From Helicoverpa zea (taxonomy: Eukaryota; Arthropoda; Insecta; Lepidoptera; Noctuidae), in contig NC_061463.1 in NCBI RefSeq assembly GCF_022581195.2, forward strand, positions 5,270,001 to 5,334,000: a DNA stretch of 64,000 bases, in the 5' to 3' direction. This document shows, one piece after another, positions 22,801 through 36,430 of the stretch. A model generated the notes under the pieces. It had not been told where the DNA came from, searched no databases, and saw only the letters and a list, made by a program, of their open reading frames with translations. Position numbers and translations under genes: made by a program. Each line of letters starts with the position of its first letter. The stretch's first letter is position 1.

Positions 22801-25800
22801 TCTTTTCTTATTGCTTATGTTCGGGACATTCGGATAGAGAGGTGAATTATTTATTAACATAAACCATATTTGTAAAATCATTCAGCGGTTCAATGTAGTA
22901 TGTGTTAGCGATTTCAAACAGCAAAATAACTATTCCTGGTCTTATAAAGGCAACTCAAATCGCAGCACAGATGTATCACATAATAGAAAGGACCCTGACG
23001 CAAAGTAAATTCGTCTTAATAAACGCCAATGCGCTTAATTTATCCATACATTAGCATAGACATCTTCAATATATGGCCGGGTCCAAATATTACCATTTGC
23101 CAATTGATTTGCCAAATTTATTGTGCGGTGTCAATGAGCGCGTCTGCTGGTTGATTGAAATGCGTTTGTATGACTTTAATGATACCTCCTTAATGCTTAT
23201 GAGTGTGAATAGGTGAAATAACATGCAGTAGACACTTATGATTGTTAAAACCGGAGTTTTGAGCTAAAAGGATTTCTGGAAATTGTCATTACCTGAGGAA
23301 ACTTCTATGGTTCAGATTTCTTTCATGTGATAAAAATACAGCTCTATTCTCATGTAATTATTTCTTCTATATCGTAATTATTTACGGCTAAGTTTGAATT
23401 TAATAAGCAGTAAAATTCACTTCGATAATTGCATAAACAGTGATCCTGAATTCCTAAAACTCTAGTGAACATCGAAGCCAATTTCTTTTACTAGATCTCG
23501 TTCAAATGCATTCAGTAATTTCTTAGATTATCTAGGGGTTTGAGAACTTCTTCTTAGAGTAGTAATAAGATAGCTGATAAGGCTTTAGTCTGCTTGTATT
23601 TCGGTTTTTATAAAAACTAAGTAGAAGTATATTTTCTTGAACTTGGTTTTTTTTAGAAATTACGAACAAACTACAAAAAGACTTCTAAACGTTTTATATT
23701 TCATACTTGTGATATCTGGTGAGCTTGCAGGAAATAATTTTGTAATCTTAAAATAACTATAGTTTTCTTATGACCGTCACCGATTTTTGTGTTAATGTAT
23801 TTGACCTACCTACCTGTATTTGACCTGTGTCTCCCTTAGGACAAAACGTTAGACAGACAAAATAATCAAATTAAATGATTATCTCCGAAGAGGATATTCC
23901 TAAAACGAAACAATTGAAATTCATTGAAAATAGATTAATTTAGGACGGAATAGTGGATAGGGCGGTGCTCAGTCCTACATCGGCACTAATAGCACTATGA
24001 TTAATATCCCGGATACACCGCGTGAGGGGGCATAGCGACACGGAACTTTCACAAAAAGTATTACCATTTTATAATGATAAATAGCTTAGCATGTGTAAAT
24101 AGTAAAGCAGGGACAACTTTGAGTTACGGAGAAGATTATTTTTTAATTAAATATTCCGCTGCGGGGAAGAAGAATAATGAGGTAGGGCTTTTGTATATAA
24201 AGATTTCCTGCTTCTGCAATTATGATCTATTCAATAATGTGTTTGAAAATAGGATTTCCATGAAATGTGTCCTCATTTGCAGTCAAAAGCTGTCAAAGTC
24301 AAACTATCTTTATTGTGGGCATATGTAAGTTACAGATCTTAACAATATATTCGAGTATCAATATGTCTCCAACAATTTCGTAAATCCACCTTCTCCATCA
24401 GTTATTTTACTTCATGATTCAAATCCCGAATATAAATTACTGGTACTAAGCTCCAAACGCACGTACGTAATTATAATCACAACAGAAAATTAACAAAAAA
24501 CATAAAAGTACCAAATGATGATGACTGGGATTAATTCAACAGGATAATGGAAGGCACCAAAAAGAGAGGGCACTAACTCATACGCAGGTACAAGTAATTA
24601 TATAAGAGAAGTTAATTATTTCGCTCTGTTTTTATTTTTAATCAAGTTTTTGTATCAAGTATTTCTGCTGTCAGATTGTGATTACTCATGAGGATGGTAC
24701 AGAAAACAAAGAACTTTGATGGAAATCATAAGATCATTAAATTACGATACTTTTAGGTTCGTGTATGTGTACCTTTGGAAGGATTAGATTAAAGCATCTT
24801 GCATACTGATGTAACATTCAGGAGAGGACAGAAGATTACCATTTATCGTCAATGAAATAGATAAATAGTGTTCATCTCATAACGTACAACAAGGCATCCC
24901 TTAGCTTATTCATAATCAAGATCAAACGTAGCCTATCAAATGACTTTCAGGGAGATCACGTGCAAAGCGATGGCCTAATGCTTAGCGTTTTCCTTCCCCA
25001 AAAAATCAAAGGACTTCTTCCTTGATAGTTTAGTCGTTAGCCCAATACTCACAACGGTCGACGCGTAGTAAGTGATAAATAAAACGTAATTGAGAGACGG
25101 AAGCAACCAATGAGTAAATCTCGTCCGTCAATTTATTTAAATTATTTATTAGTGGTTCGCTATAGACACCCGACGATCAGCGGACGGACGCCCCTACTGA
25201 TGCAATTATGGCGGATGGATACTGTTATCGATATTCACTGATGTACTTATATTATATTAAAGATTGAATAAATTGATCTAGACTAGAATCTTGATTTAGA
25301 AAGCGTTTACCACTTTCATTGGAAAATTGACGTCTTGGATCAGGAGAACTACCGTGTTATTTTCTAGAGCTTCATTTGGGAGAGGCTTTGGCAGTCGAAA
25401 CAAACTAAGTTGTTCTGACAAATTGCTGAACATAACCACGATACGATAGCTCGTAGGTAGTGCACTTGTTCATACTAGTTCACAGAACGACAGAACCACC
25501 GGCTAAACAGCAACAAAAGACCAAATCACATCCCGAATTAGTTAATTTGTGCAGACACAACACAATGGATGAGGAAATAACACATACACCCACATCCACA
25601 TGCTATGTACCGGGAGATTGTAATTGGCGTAATTGGACGAATCTGGACGCACTTAATAATGCCCCATTGTCGTCATTCAAATGGCAATTCATCGTTTGTA
25701 AAAGATATGATTCATTACTTTTAAATTAAAGAGTTTGACGAACCAGTTCGGAGGAGTGTGCAAAGCTTTCGAATTGAGTATAAAGGTCCATATTTACTTA

Positions 25801-26110
25801 ATCTTTTAAGGATCATTTATCTTCCTAAAATGGTGATGGTGATTTCATCAATTTCAGCGACCAATACAGACTCCACACTTCCCCAAAATTTATTATGTTC
25901 TGCCAGTCTATGTTGCATGAGTTGCATCGTCTATGTATACTTCTTAGGGCTTAGTTTAGCTTGTGCCAAGAAACACCAGTGCCCAGGTGAGATTTTATGC
26001 ACTCTAATCTAAGATCAAATAATGGTCGCTTTAGAAAAAAATCTTGGCTTTTTATGGTGCATGAGGACACCTTAAAATACCATAACTATCTTCATCGTCA
26101 GGTCACCCAT

Positions 26111-26166
26111 AGACAGTCGGTTATTTTGATTTAGTAACGTAACTAAATAAAAATAACCGACTGTCT
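26111..26166. repeat. 56-nt near-perfect inverted repeat (hairpin)
   Basis: Arms of 17 bases at 26111-26127 and 26150-26166 are exact reverse complements. After one G/A mismatch the pairing resumes for 7 more bases (26129-26135 with 26142-26148), leaving a 6-base loop at 26136-26141. It contains no coding sequence. It could be a snap-back foldback element, a remnant of a small TIR transposon, or the stem of an RNA. Confidence 0.85.
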
Positions 26167-26938
26167 TTGATATCTTTATTTGCCTCAGGAATCATATATC
26201 GAAGTCATATCTTTAGAACCAGTATGAATTTCAGGCATTCTCTTTTTAGCTACAGTGGAGCTTTTTCTGCTGTGTATTTTATTGAAGAAGATATTATTAA
26301 GTACGTGAACATTCTTAGAAAGATTCCTAGGCTTTTTGAACCTGTTTCATGTTTTCTTAAGCCTTAGTTGTGACAGCCACCAATTTCATTACCCTTTTCA
26401 TCTTATATTCCATCTCATCTACAGTTGTGGTTTATATTTTTATGTAATTTTGATTTAAGTTGAAACTATACCATATTTATTAGGTTCTCAAACCATATAA
26501 AACTGATAACGTCTCCAAGTTCATTCGAACAGAAGGATCACTCTGTTCAACTATGGAATACAAATATATTCATGTTTGATTATAAGGAATGTTTACAGGT
26601 ATATTCGGGTATAAATGAACATTAAAAATAACACGACTTCTGCAACTTACCTGAATTGTTCAGATGCACGCCAAAGTTAAAGCCTTTACCTAGGTATGTC
26701 GTCACATGTACCAATAGCAAATCCGATAACTTGGATGAATACATAATTTTGCTAACGGAGAAGAAAGACTTCGGGAGAAAATCTGGTTTAAAAGTCTGAA
26801 GTCGTCGTCAATCTGGCTCGAGAAAGCATGGTGATTAACACACTTTCTTAAACTGAATTTGTTATATCTTTAGAATATTAGCTCGATGAGTAATTCATGA
26901 TTTTGTAATTTTCATTTATCAAATTAAAATAGACTTAC

Positions 26939-27129
26939 CCATTAATATCCGTGACGGACCAGAAGTGCCTGAGCACAGCCTTAGCCAGCAAGTACCAGAT
27001 TTGCGTCCACACCCACGAGGACTTGTCGATGGAGGCCGATAGGAACTCCTTGGTCTCCTCATCGGGGTACAACTGGACAAACTTCTTGATCAGATCAGGA
27101 CACAGACGCTCTTTGTTCACACGGTACCA
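26939..27129 (-). CDS. Internal coding exon (putative exon 3), unknown protein
   Basis: The 191-bp block is bounded on the minus strand by an acceptor (TTTGTTGCAG before 27129) and a strong donor (GGGTAAGT, with GT at 26938-26937). One frame is open throughout and gives 63 residues plus two bases, from WYRVNKERLC to SVTDING. The peptide mixes charged helical segments with an aromatic, hydrophobic stretch (SSWVWTQIWYLLAKAVLRHF), and its composition is clearly protein-like. It starts in phase 0, matching the phase-0 end of the exon at 42394. I do not recognise the family. The next exon should begin with the third base of a codon and was not found in this window. Confidence 0.75.
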
Positions 27130-27589
27130 CTGCAACAAATGCTTTGAGTAAGAAATGGCCGAATTGTGAAGAGGATAGTTTGGCTTTGATTGTCAACTGC
27201 TTTTTTCAAAACGTTTATTACCCAGTGTGTTACCTCAACGTAGATAAATGTTTCGTAAACATTGGTTTAACACATCGTGATTTGTACTAATCTATTCTGT
27301 CGAACTTACATTTGCAACCAACAAATTATCCCCACGTCTAAAAACTTGCATAAGTTCCTTATAAAGCACACGACGTGGATCTAGACGAGACGTCTCAAGT
27401 AAGACATGCTGCGTCTACAGCGTTACATATTAGTAATGACATGATTAAAGGCAAGTCGCAATTTCTTCTTCTCGACCATTATACAAATTGATGTTTAACA
27501 ACCCATTGCAGCACTTCTTAATGAAAGCATACAAAAAAGAGTAATCGAGTGCAAATAAGAGAGTGTAGTATGAAAGGAGCGTGCATCTC

Positions 27590-27800
27590 GTCACCCGTTG
27601 TGTGTTTAAGTCAGCCGCAGCGGCCCTACAAAGGGCAACGCGGCGGCTGTTAATTTCACGCTGCCTCGAATTAACATTTCTTTACGCCACAGAATAATGA
27701 CGAATTAAAAAACTTCTCGCCTCTACATGTAGCCGTAATGATGGCGAGCGGCGAGCGAGACGGACGATGCGAACTCATCAGCCCAACTTAATTAATGCCA
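27590..27800. promoter_or_regulatory. GC islet with a structured segment
   Basis: Contains an imperfect stem-loop at 27612-27649 (7-bp outer stem CAGCCGC/GCGGCTG and 5-bp inner stem GCCCT/AGGGC around ACAA). TTAATTTC, AATTAAC and CTTAATTAATG sites follow. No coding sequence is evident. Confidence 0.25.
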
Positions 27801-30800
27801 GATCTGTCTTTGTATTAAAATCGAACGGCGGCCGTGTAAAAAATTGGGAAGGTGATTCGGCCTGCATATAAAACAGGGTTCTCTGTAGTGTTTAATTAGT
27901 GAGTGTAATTAAGGTGTGTATAATTAGTGTACGATAGCAATTATCTCATTTTTTATTACTATTTGGGACGTATAATAACACGTCAGGCATGTGGTTGCGA
28001 ATCATAAAAAAAACTGACTCTTGATTTAAGAAATGAAAATCTTTTAAAGTTCATATCAATATGCTGTAAATAAATTGTCAAAAATACGAGAGGGAACGTC
28101 AGAGTAAAGAGTGACAAATGAGAACATAAGTGACAGAATACAGCTTCAGAAGGCAACACACGGAACTCCAAATTGTCTAAAACCGGTAGTTGAAACAATC
28201 GTCACGGCAAATCGAAACGTCAGGCCGGGAGCTCGTATTCAATTTTATAGTGAGTTCGACTCGGAGCGGCGATAAATGATGGCCGCCTTTACTTTGTGTA
28301 ATACAATCAATGTTTTATACTATTATTCATCCGATTAGACACCGTTTTTTGTTGGGCTTCTAGTATTTCTAGACGTTTTTGTGTGTCAGGATCTTTTACA
28401 TTTTTGTGTCCAACAGAATGAAGTTGAGGAATTTTAACATTTGTCTTCATCGATAATAATAAAACAAACCAAAATGATCAACGTAAACATTCCATTTAAT
28501 GACTTCTAACCAACAAAATAATGCTGTAATACAAAATACAGGCATTTAACAATTAATGATTTTAAAGGTCAACAGTTTCATTGAGGTGTCATGTGGCTTA
28601 GAAAAGAGAAGTCTACTTATAACGTAACCATAATATCTAAAACATTTTACGACGAACGGCAAAAAGTATCGTAAAAACCGAGGGAAATAAATATTTAGTA
28701 CCGAATACTGATAGCGAATCACGTTGGTGATTATGCAATGCGCCGTCTTTACATTTAAAATAGCCTGCATCGGAACTACGGCATTCGACGGGGTAAATTC
28801 TCCAGACGGAATACAAATCGTGGAAAATTTTGAAGTCTCAAGAATCATCAATGATATACCTACTTCAGTTTTACTTGTTAATAGATAACAACGGGTCTAT
28901 TGTATCACAATTACGCATAATATCTGTGCTGTTTCGAAAATGATAGAAAATTATAGACCGCCTCTCGTCTCGAGAATTGTAGGTCAAACGTTTCGGAGGA
29001 AATGTGCTATTGGTTTAGGATTCTGTTAGCCCTGAAGACATACACATTTTGAGCTAACGTTACATCCTTTTATGTGGACATGTATATCGTTGTTTACGTC
29101 CAAGTAAATTAATGATACTCAACTACTTAAAAACATACGAGTAGGTACTTCCTTGTTATTCTATCCCGTAGATAGGAGGCATCCGTCCGATTATATTATT
29201 TATGAGAGTCTATGTTTAGGATTCATTTTCAGCTCGTGTAAGTTAGATTTGCATGAATAACAATCACCTCATTTTAAAAATCTACCTGTTGAGGAAGACA
29301 AATTGTGAATGATTTATTCAATCCGACGACTTATCGAGGCCGAGTCCATTTCTTATTTATTTTACTGTCTATGTGGGTTACCGATTTTCGCGGAATGGTC
29401 AACAGGTCAGATTATAATAAAATGTTTTATTTCCGTTTGTGTTTCGCACTTGTCATTCGGCCAGTCATAGCCTTCAATGCGATCATTATACTCGGCTGAC
29501 TCGTTAGCGCGCAGGTCAGCGCAGGCGCATCCATGGAACGAATGGAGGATCCAGCTCCTTTATCCGCCGGTCGTTCGCCTCCAGCTAATGAATCAAAGCC
29601 CTTAGTGTGAGCATATTGTCAATACGAAGCGAAATATTAACGCTGAACGCGCTCAGCTCGCACAATGCCAGATTAATTCCCATTTAAATGTGCGAATAAA
29701 TGGCAAAGCAGCGGCCATTTAAAAGCAGCCGCTCCAACCAGTGATGTTTTGTTTGACTTCCACACATCAATTCTCCGATAGATGAATGGTGAATAAGTGT
29801 CTTTGAAAAGCGCAATCATACAATTTGTCACGACATATGTAGAGATAAAATTTCCATATTATTTACCGCTGCTTTGGTACATAAGTTATAAGCTTGGATT
29901 TATAACCGTTATATTGGTTAATAAGGTCGGAATTTATGAGTGCACGGAGTCGTAGAAAGTATTTTCAGCAGCCTTAAAAGAAATGATACGTTCGTACGAG
30001 GAGCGAACATTCAGGGTGTGTTGGGGCAGTATAAAACATAGTACGTTTGTGAGCTAAGTGGTGCATGGGATCCCGGTGGATTTGCCAGTAAGCGGCTCGG
30101 AAGCTTGTTTGCCGGGCGCTCCATTAAAATGGGATCAGGCGGGATGCAGATCGCTTGGACGTACTGCAAGCGGGACGCATGAGCTGCCGCCTTCGGGATA
30201 TACGACGTACAATATTGATTATACCGAACGTAGCGTACGTGTTCACATGATGGACGAACTCGAGACGTAATGCAGGTAGTCTTAGATTTATGTCAGTTGT
30301 CTACTGCTCCGTATCCGGTTACAATTTCTTATGTTCTATTTTATTCGATGTCATTTGATTACAGCTGATACAAATAGCTAAAGGATACTGGAACACAAAA
30401 TACGGTAACTAATGGAAGCAATTGAGATGGGGTGAGGCGAGTGGAAAATGTGCTGCAGCTACTGAAGAAAGATTGAAGGTTTCTGGATACTTGTTTATTT
30501 ACACTACTTATAAAACCTGTGGCTAATAATGCTCGTGGGCCTAAATGTTTTGGTCACTGCCAAAGAAGTAGTTGTTAGGTACATGTATAACAATTGTTTC
30601 AAATTAAAAATAATAAACAGGATTTATGTCTAAGACCTACAGCAAACAGACATTGGGTAGCCAATAAACTATGGTAATAGCCCAAGGCTCAGATGTATAA
30701 GAGCGATACTCTCAATTAAAAGCCCGTGCATGACTTATTGCGGCGAAACAATTGATTTCGATTAACACTCAACAAAGCTACTAAACAATAAAGCATTCTA

Positions 30801-33800
30801 TCAGATACGCATATATTTTAGCAGATTTATATGTTCAAGTGTTCAAAGATTCAAAGACTAGCGCGCAGAATTGAAAAACGATAGACGAATCTAAAAGTAT
30901 AATAAATTCTCGGTATGAATTACTTGAGTTAAAGTACTCGTATGTAACTTACATTACACTGGGTTTAGTTGTGTAATTTAGACATAAATAAAATAAAAAT
31001 ACGTTTCCATTAGCTACGACGTTATGTGGGTCGAAGGACCAAAATGGCTCAGTATCGAAAAGCTACACCCCAGGTCATTTATTAATTAATGCAAGCATAT
31101 CGTGCACTTTCATTTAATGTGATAGCCATTTCAATGATCTTTGTTCTATGGCATCACGAGCAAGCCCGGGGGCCACCGTTGCGTAATTGTTTTAAACTCG
31201 TCTTTTAATTGTTCTATCGAGGGTTGGGATTTATGGGGCGACGTGATCTCCAGCCGTAATGCCATTCACATTCATTTGCGCTATTATTTCCGCGTAGCCG
31301 GACCATGGGAATGCACCGTCTACGAATTTAAATAACTAACAATTCATTGGAACATTTTGTCAGGCTATTAAATTAGCATTTTTATTTTTTCCTTGCTTAT
31401 TAATCGCCTGCAATTGATAATAAATCGTAAAAGTGGACAAGCACTTTTTTATCATAAGTGTTTATAAATATAGCTTTTAGAATCTAAATTTTTATGGTCT
31501 TAAGTAATGTTCAAGTTAGCGTACACGTTAAAATGGATTGAAAAAAATTGAAGTTTCATGAGACACAACGTCATCTGCAGCGTGGGCACGCGTTCAAGAG
31601 ATTTACGAGTGTATTTAAACTGGTTTTACATTAAGCACCAACTTGGCCGATTTGATCGTAAAATCAGCCGTTATGTTTCGAGACAATATCGTCGCTGGTT
31701 ACCACCCAAGCAGCGGACTGTTAAATTAACTCCAGGTTAACTACGGGTCACTTCTTTGACGAAGCCCATTAATCGTATGTACGTCTGTATCCAAGGTGTG
31801 TCTACATACCATTTGTACATATTTTCCGATTTTAGTGGCTTCGGCTTTCTACTTGACTAAACGTATCCGACCATACAATAAAGTTGTTTGACGGCAAAGG
31901 TTGTTAAAATAACTAGTGTTTATTTAAGGTGTTGGAATGGAAATTACTCTTCGGTAAAGAGAGCAATTAAGCGCGCTCACGCCCGGCCGATTGTTCGGAC
32001 GCGATCGTCGATGCCCCACCCATTGTCCGCTGAAATTAACAGTGGCCGTAAAAAAACACGTTTAACGAACGAGCGAAGTCGACTAAAGCGTTGTTACAAA
32101 TAATTTAAAAGTATATCGATCAATGATATTTAGAACTACTTTATCTAAAGCAGACAGTTGAGACAGGTTGAGGAAAAGCATGATTCTGAATTTCACTTCT
32201 ATCACATTCAATTTCTTGTTTTAAATAAAAACTATTTCGTTGATACATTTTTAAGGTTTAGCTGCTCCAGTTTGAAGTTGACGACTAGCTTTTACTTAGT
32301 CTAAATTGATGTCCACTTCGATTCGATACGCAGGGCTCTCATAAGTGATTTCTTATTTAGAGATCATCAATGCCTTATTTTCTTCATAATATAATCTTTC
32401 GTTAATTAACAAGATTCTTGAAGTAGTATCTATGGTTAACTGATACCTACGTCTCTGTTTGGAAGGTACATAGGTAATGTCATTTATATAATCATTGAGA
32501 CGTTTTTTGTATTCCATGTCTCTTATTGACTACCTTAAAAATGAACTTCCCAATGCTTAATTAGTTTGGAAAGTGACCTAGAAATGGTATATTTGAAGGG
32601 TATAGTCACTTCTGAATGAGATCCTTATAGAAGTATCGTTTGTTTGGGATGTCACAGCATCCTTACGTCAGAAGGCAATCGAACGGCCGTTGATTGAATT
32701 GATTGAAAAAGAAACGTAGAGGGGGTGTCGAGGCCGGTGCCTGGTCCACCGGTATTTTTATAGCCTGTACACGTCCCACGACGCGAGGGCGACACATTCT
32801 CGACGAGGCGACGTTTTTGCTACGCCAACTTTCATTAGACACCGCGCGCCGCGGGACCGAGGCGTTTCCTTTTAATAAATGAGTTATGCGTTTATATCCA
32901 AGATGGCTGCCCGCTTTATACCACTAGGGTGTCAAGAATGTTACGATGGCCGCGAGCTTTTTGACTTATACAGTTGCATTGTTTCAGAAAATTATTGTTA
33001 TGATTATTGTATTTGGATACCTTTTTTCAGCCTGCCCTGTTCCAGTTGTCCTCCTTTGTAGAACGGAATGAGTTTAATTCATGTATCAAAATATTCTAAG
33101 GCTGGGTATAAAAAATAGACCTTAAATAAAGCAATACAACTACCCCTCGGGTTGGTAGCAAGATGAAGCGTAGCTGTCAGTGTAGAATTCATCAAAAATG
33201 TGCGCAGGTATTTCCACATTCGGTTGGCACGTACGATCTTTTTGTTAGCTGTAAATGTCCTCAAACTCCGCAAGGCCCGCAGTTGTCAACTTTTCGTGTA
33301 TTTATTTACTCATTCATACATTTCTTGTATGTCTGTCCTTTTGTTTATTGCTTTTCAGTGCGTCCGCAGACTCCGCTTGTAATTTTACTCGGAAATGTCT
33401 GTATCATAAAAGTTAAAGCCACGAGTCAGGTTAAGGGGTTTTAAAACTGGCTGAATTTTAAGCTCTAAGTATTTAAACACCTATCAACAGAGAGACGTTC
33501 CAAAGACTGGTTTATTTTTTAATCGAGATTTATATTCGGAGTCTCTTAGGAAATAAAATAATCACGGCGGCGTCGATTTGCATACAATGGTAAAATAATT
33601 TTACGCGCGTTTCGCAGCGCTTAATTCTACTTTTTATTTGGCCTTCCGCGCCCTATCTACGAATCAAACGGCCTGCTCGCGCGCGCCCATTTAAGTGTTA
33701 ACATTTTTGAGAAGTCTTTCGAATTCTTTTATGAATTGTATAAATCTAACGGCGAGTTGTCTACACATACCGACATACATCATCATTATCATCTTTTATA

Positions 33801-36089
33801 TTTATGATTATGAACTTTAATGAAAATCGTGCATGTGTTAAGAATTTAAAATAAAGTAACGAGTTAGGGCATTAACATAACAGGGTAATGTGTTTGGCTG
33901 AGTAAAAGTGTCGGTCCTATGGGCTATAAGCGCAGCGAGCGAGATGGGTCCGGCAGACTGCGTGGCGAGGTCGCGACTCTGCGTCCGCGGCACCGACAGT
34001 CGTCTTGGCGCCGTCTACCACACAACACAACACCATACATAAACAACTTTTCTTACGGTTTCAAATTCTACGTTCATAAGTAATTACTTAAACACACACA
34101 CACATTTCCCTATTACCTACTGTAAAAGGATAAGAAAATAATTTTCTGGCAGACAAAATTTACATTCAGAGCAAACATCGGCCGTCATAAATTCAGCACA
34201 AAAGTGCGAGCGACGGTCGACTAGCAACAAAAGGGCATGACTTTTCCCGCAAAAAAAGATGATCCTTAATCTGATTAAATCTCCATCGCGGCGGACGTCG
34301 GACCGTGAAAGATTAATGAATATTTGTGCGAGGATTCCCGGAGCTGGGCTGGCACGTACTGCTGTCATAATCATATTAGCCGCGGCGACCGGAGTCAGCT
34401 AGGCACGCACGCACGCACCGTCCACTTGTGCTCTGCTACCTACTCTCCTTTCAACCAATTCTAGGGCAACTACTGTAATTTATACTAATTGGTTAAGTAC
34501 TTCGATGGTAATCATTGAAGACTTTTCGTATGGATGAAGTTTTGATTGTTAAGGGCTGATCAAAGATGATCTTTGGGGCTGACGCTAATTCAAACAAATC
34601 CGATAAAACCAAAGGTATCGTAGATTTGTATTGTAACTCCATCATTTTGCTTTAATAAAATCTTCACGTCATATGTATTCTGAAAGACTAATAAAAAATA
34701 GAAAATATCAGAAGCCTTATTGTTAGAAATTCTTTATTATTCAATTACTAGACGTGTTTAATAAAAAATGTTTTATAATTGAAAAATAAACTAGTACGAT
34801 GCGATACTATCAATTGGATATTGTTCCAAACATTCTTTACTTCAAGATATTCAAAACAATCGCACTGTAATTGCCAATTACAATTGGCAAATGGAAACAG
34901 AGATACGAGTAGAATTTATGACAACATTATTTCTAAGTAAAATAAATTCGCTCAATAAAATACCAAACAGGTCTAGGAGCCAAGATATATCTTTATAATT
35001 TAATATTTCGTGTTAGTGTAAGTTAATAAAAGGGTCTTATTACCAGTTCTGATGTAGAAGTAAAACTCATTTTAATTTTTAATACGTCTCTCTACACATA
35101 AAGTAGCGATTACAAACATGGCGTAGCGAGCGATACGCAACGCGTTAATGTAAGTGTTTTCACAATATGAATTATACATCGAATTGTGTCCAGGCGGACT
35201 CTTTATCTCATACCCGGCGAGGCATCGAACACATTATGCCATCGACTGCGCTAGATTTTTATTACATATGCTCTAGAAAAAATTTTAAACCACTAACTCT
35301 AACTTAACAGTGACGTCACATCTGTCTAAAGTAAGCCCAGTACACCTTGCGATATCGAAAATCACAATTGAAATTAAAGCATTTCGAGTGTGCTCAATAA
35401 ACACACTCGTAAAAGAATCAATTGTTAAGACCCGAAAGAAATTAAACGTGAGAATGTATTGTTTCATACAAGCGTGAACAAAACGAAAATCGTTGTTTGC
35501 GTTAACCAGCACTCAGGTCGTTTTCGACCTGCTTTCGTGAACATAAATCGCATTAAATAAAAGCATTATTTATGACGTCCATACTTCGAATTGAAAAAGT
35601 GAATTTGAGTTTGAATATTCAAATGGGCCTCCTCGGCTATAAACCTGAACTTATTACTTTTCTTTCGATAAATTTTGGTCATTATCTTAAACCGGACAGA
35701 TTACCGATGCACTAGCTAGTGAATTTAAACCATCTGTTTTTATTTAGTCTCGTATTCTTTAAATTACGCGTCGTTGTTGTCGAGGCATCGTTGGTCTCGA
35801 GTAAATTGATTCATTATTAAAAGCATTACCTTCTCTTTTAAAGAAATAACGTTGCCCAGGTTTTTTGCTTTACGAAAAGAGTTATATTGGGCGCGTTGAT
35901 ACTTTACGATATACGCTCAGTGCAACCCAATTGAGTGGAACTGTGGAGAAAAAATTGCAGATGGGCACTATATTTAACATGATGCCGATTAAAATGTTGA
36001 CATCAATGAGCTTCAAGTTTCACAATGGCTACACTCGGAACATATTTGGAGTTGTGCACGTTAAGGGCGGCGGAGTGTTGGATTGGTAA

Positions 36090-36430
36090 TTAATTATTAG
36101 TTATGGCTTGTGGCGGCTATAAAGGCGCGCTCATCAATGATTCAGGCGAACAAACAAAGCGAGCGTGCACCGCGGGCATTATCCGCTATAAGACATCATA
36201 AACGGAGCACCATCATCTGGGCTTATAAAAAATTCATGCTCATCTCACATTTCGGCGCCCCTCTTAATTTCGCGTGAGCCTCTTCTTGGTTCGTGTAAAA
36301 ACTTCGGGTGTCTTTTTATGACTTTTACTGCGGTATAATTGGGGTGGGGCGAGCGCTCGCGTCCCCGAGGTGACATAAATACTACCCCCTAACTCCTCGC
36401 TACCAACTACCCCCGAGTTAATCTCATGTA
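36090..36430. promoter_or_regulatory. Islet with a TATA-like box
   Basis: GGTAATTAATTATTAG precedes GGCGGCTATAAAGG (TATAAAGG at 36118-36125), with a TTCAGG-type initiator about 20 bases downstream. CpG-rich and TAAT-containing sequence follows. A plus-strand core promoter is possible, but no first exon can be recognised after it. Confidence 0.25.

Larger units (their letters stand above)
12920..26938. other. Non-coding stretch with scattered islets and small repeats
   Basis: I find no convincing gene. CpG-rich islets lie at about 13360-13570, 15290-15620, 17010-17160, 19730-19870, 20260-20560 and 21320-21520. Between 21.6 and 26.9 kb the sequence is mostly AT-rich and featureless, apart from a retroposon fragment at 22700-22800 and a hairpin at 26111-26166. 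A 15-bp direct repeat with one mismatch lies at 13777-13791 and 13810-13824. If the minus-strand gene continues leftward this is intron. Confidence 0.5.

Noticed and set aside
24291..24335. Phrase TGTCAAAGTCAAACTATC resembling a LINE 3' end
   Set aside because: Too short and diverged to support a call, with no tail or target duplication.
29305..31740. Several 60-70-residue plus-strand frames
   Set aside because: Composition is not protein-like, the frames are unrelated to each other, and no splice signals delimit them.
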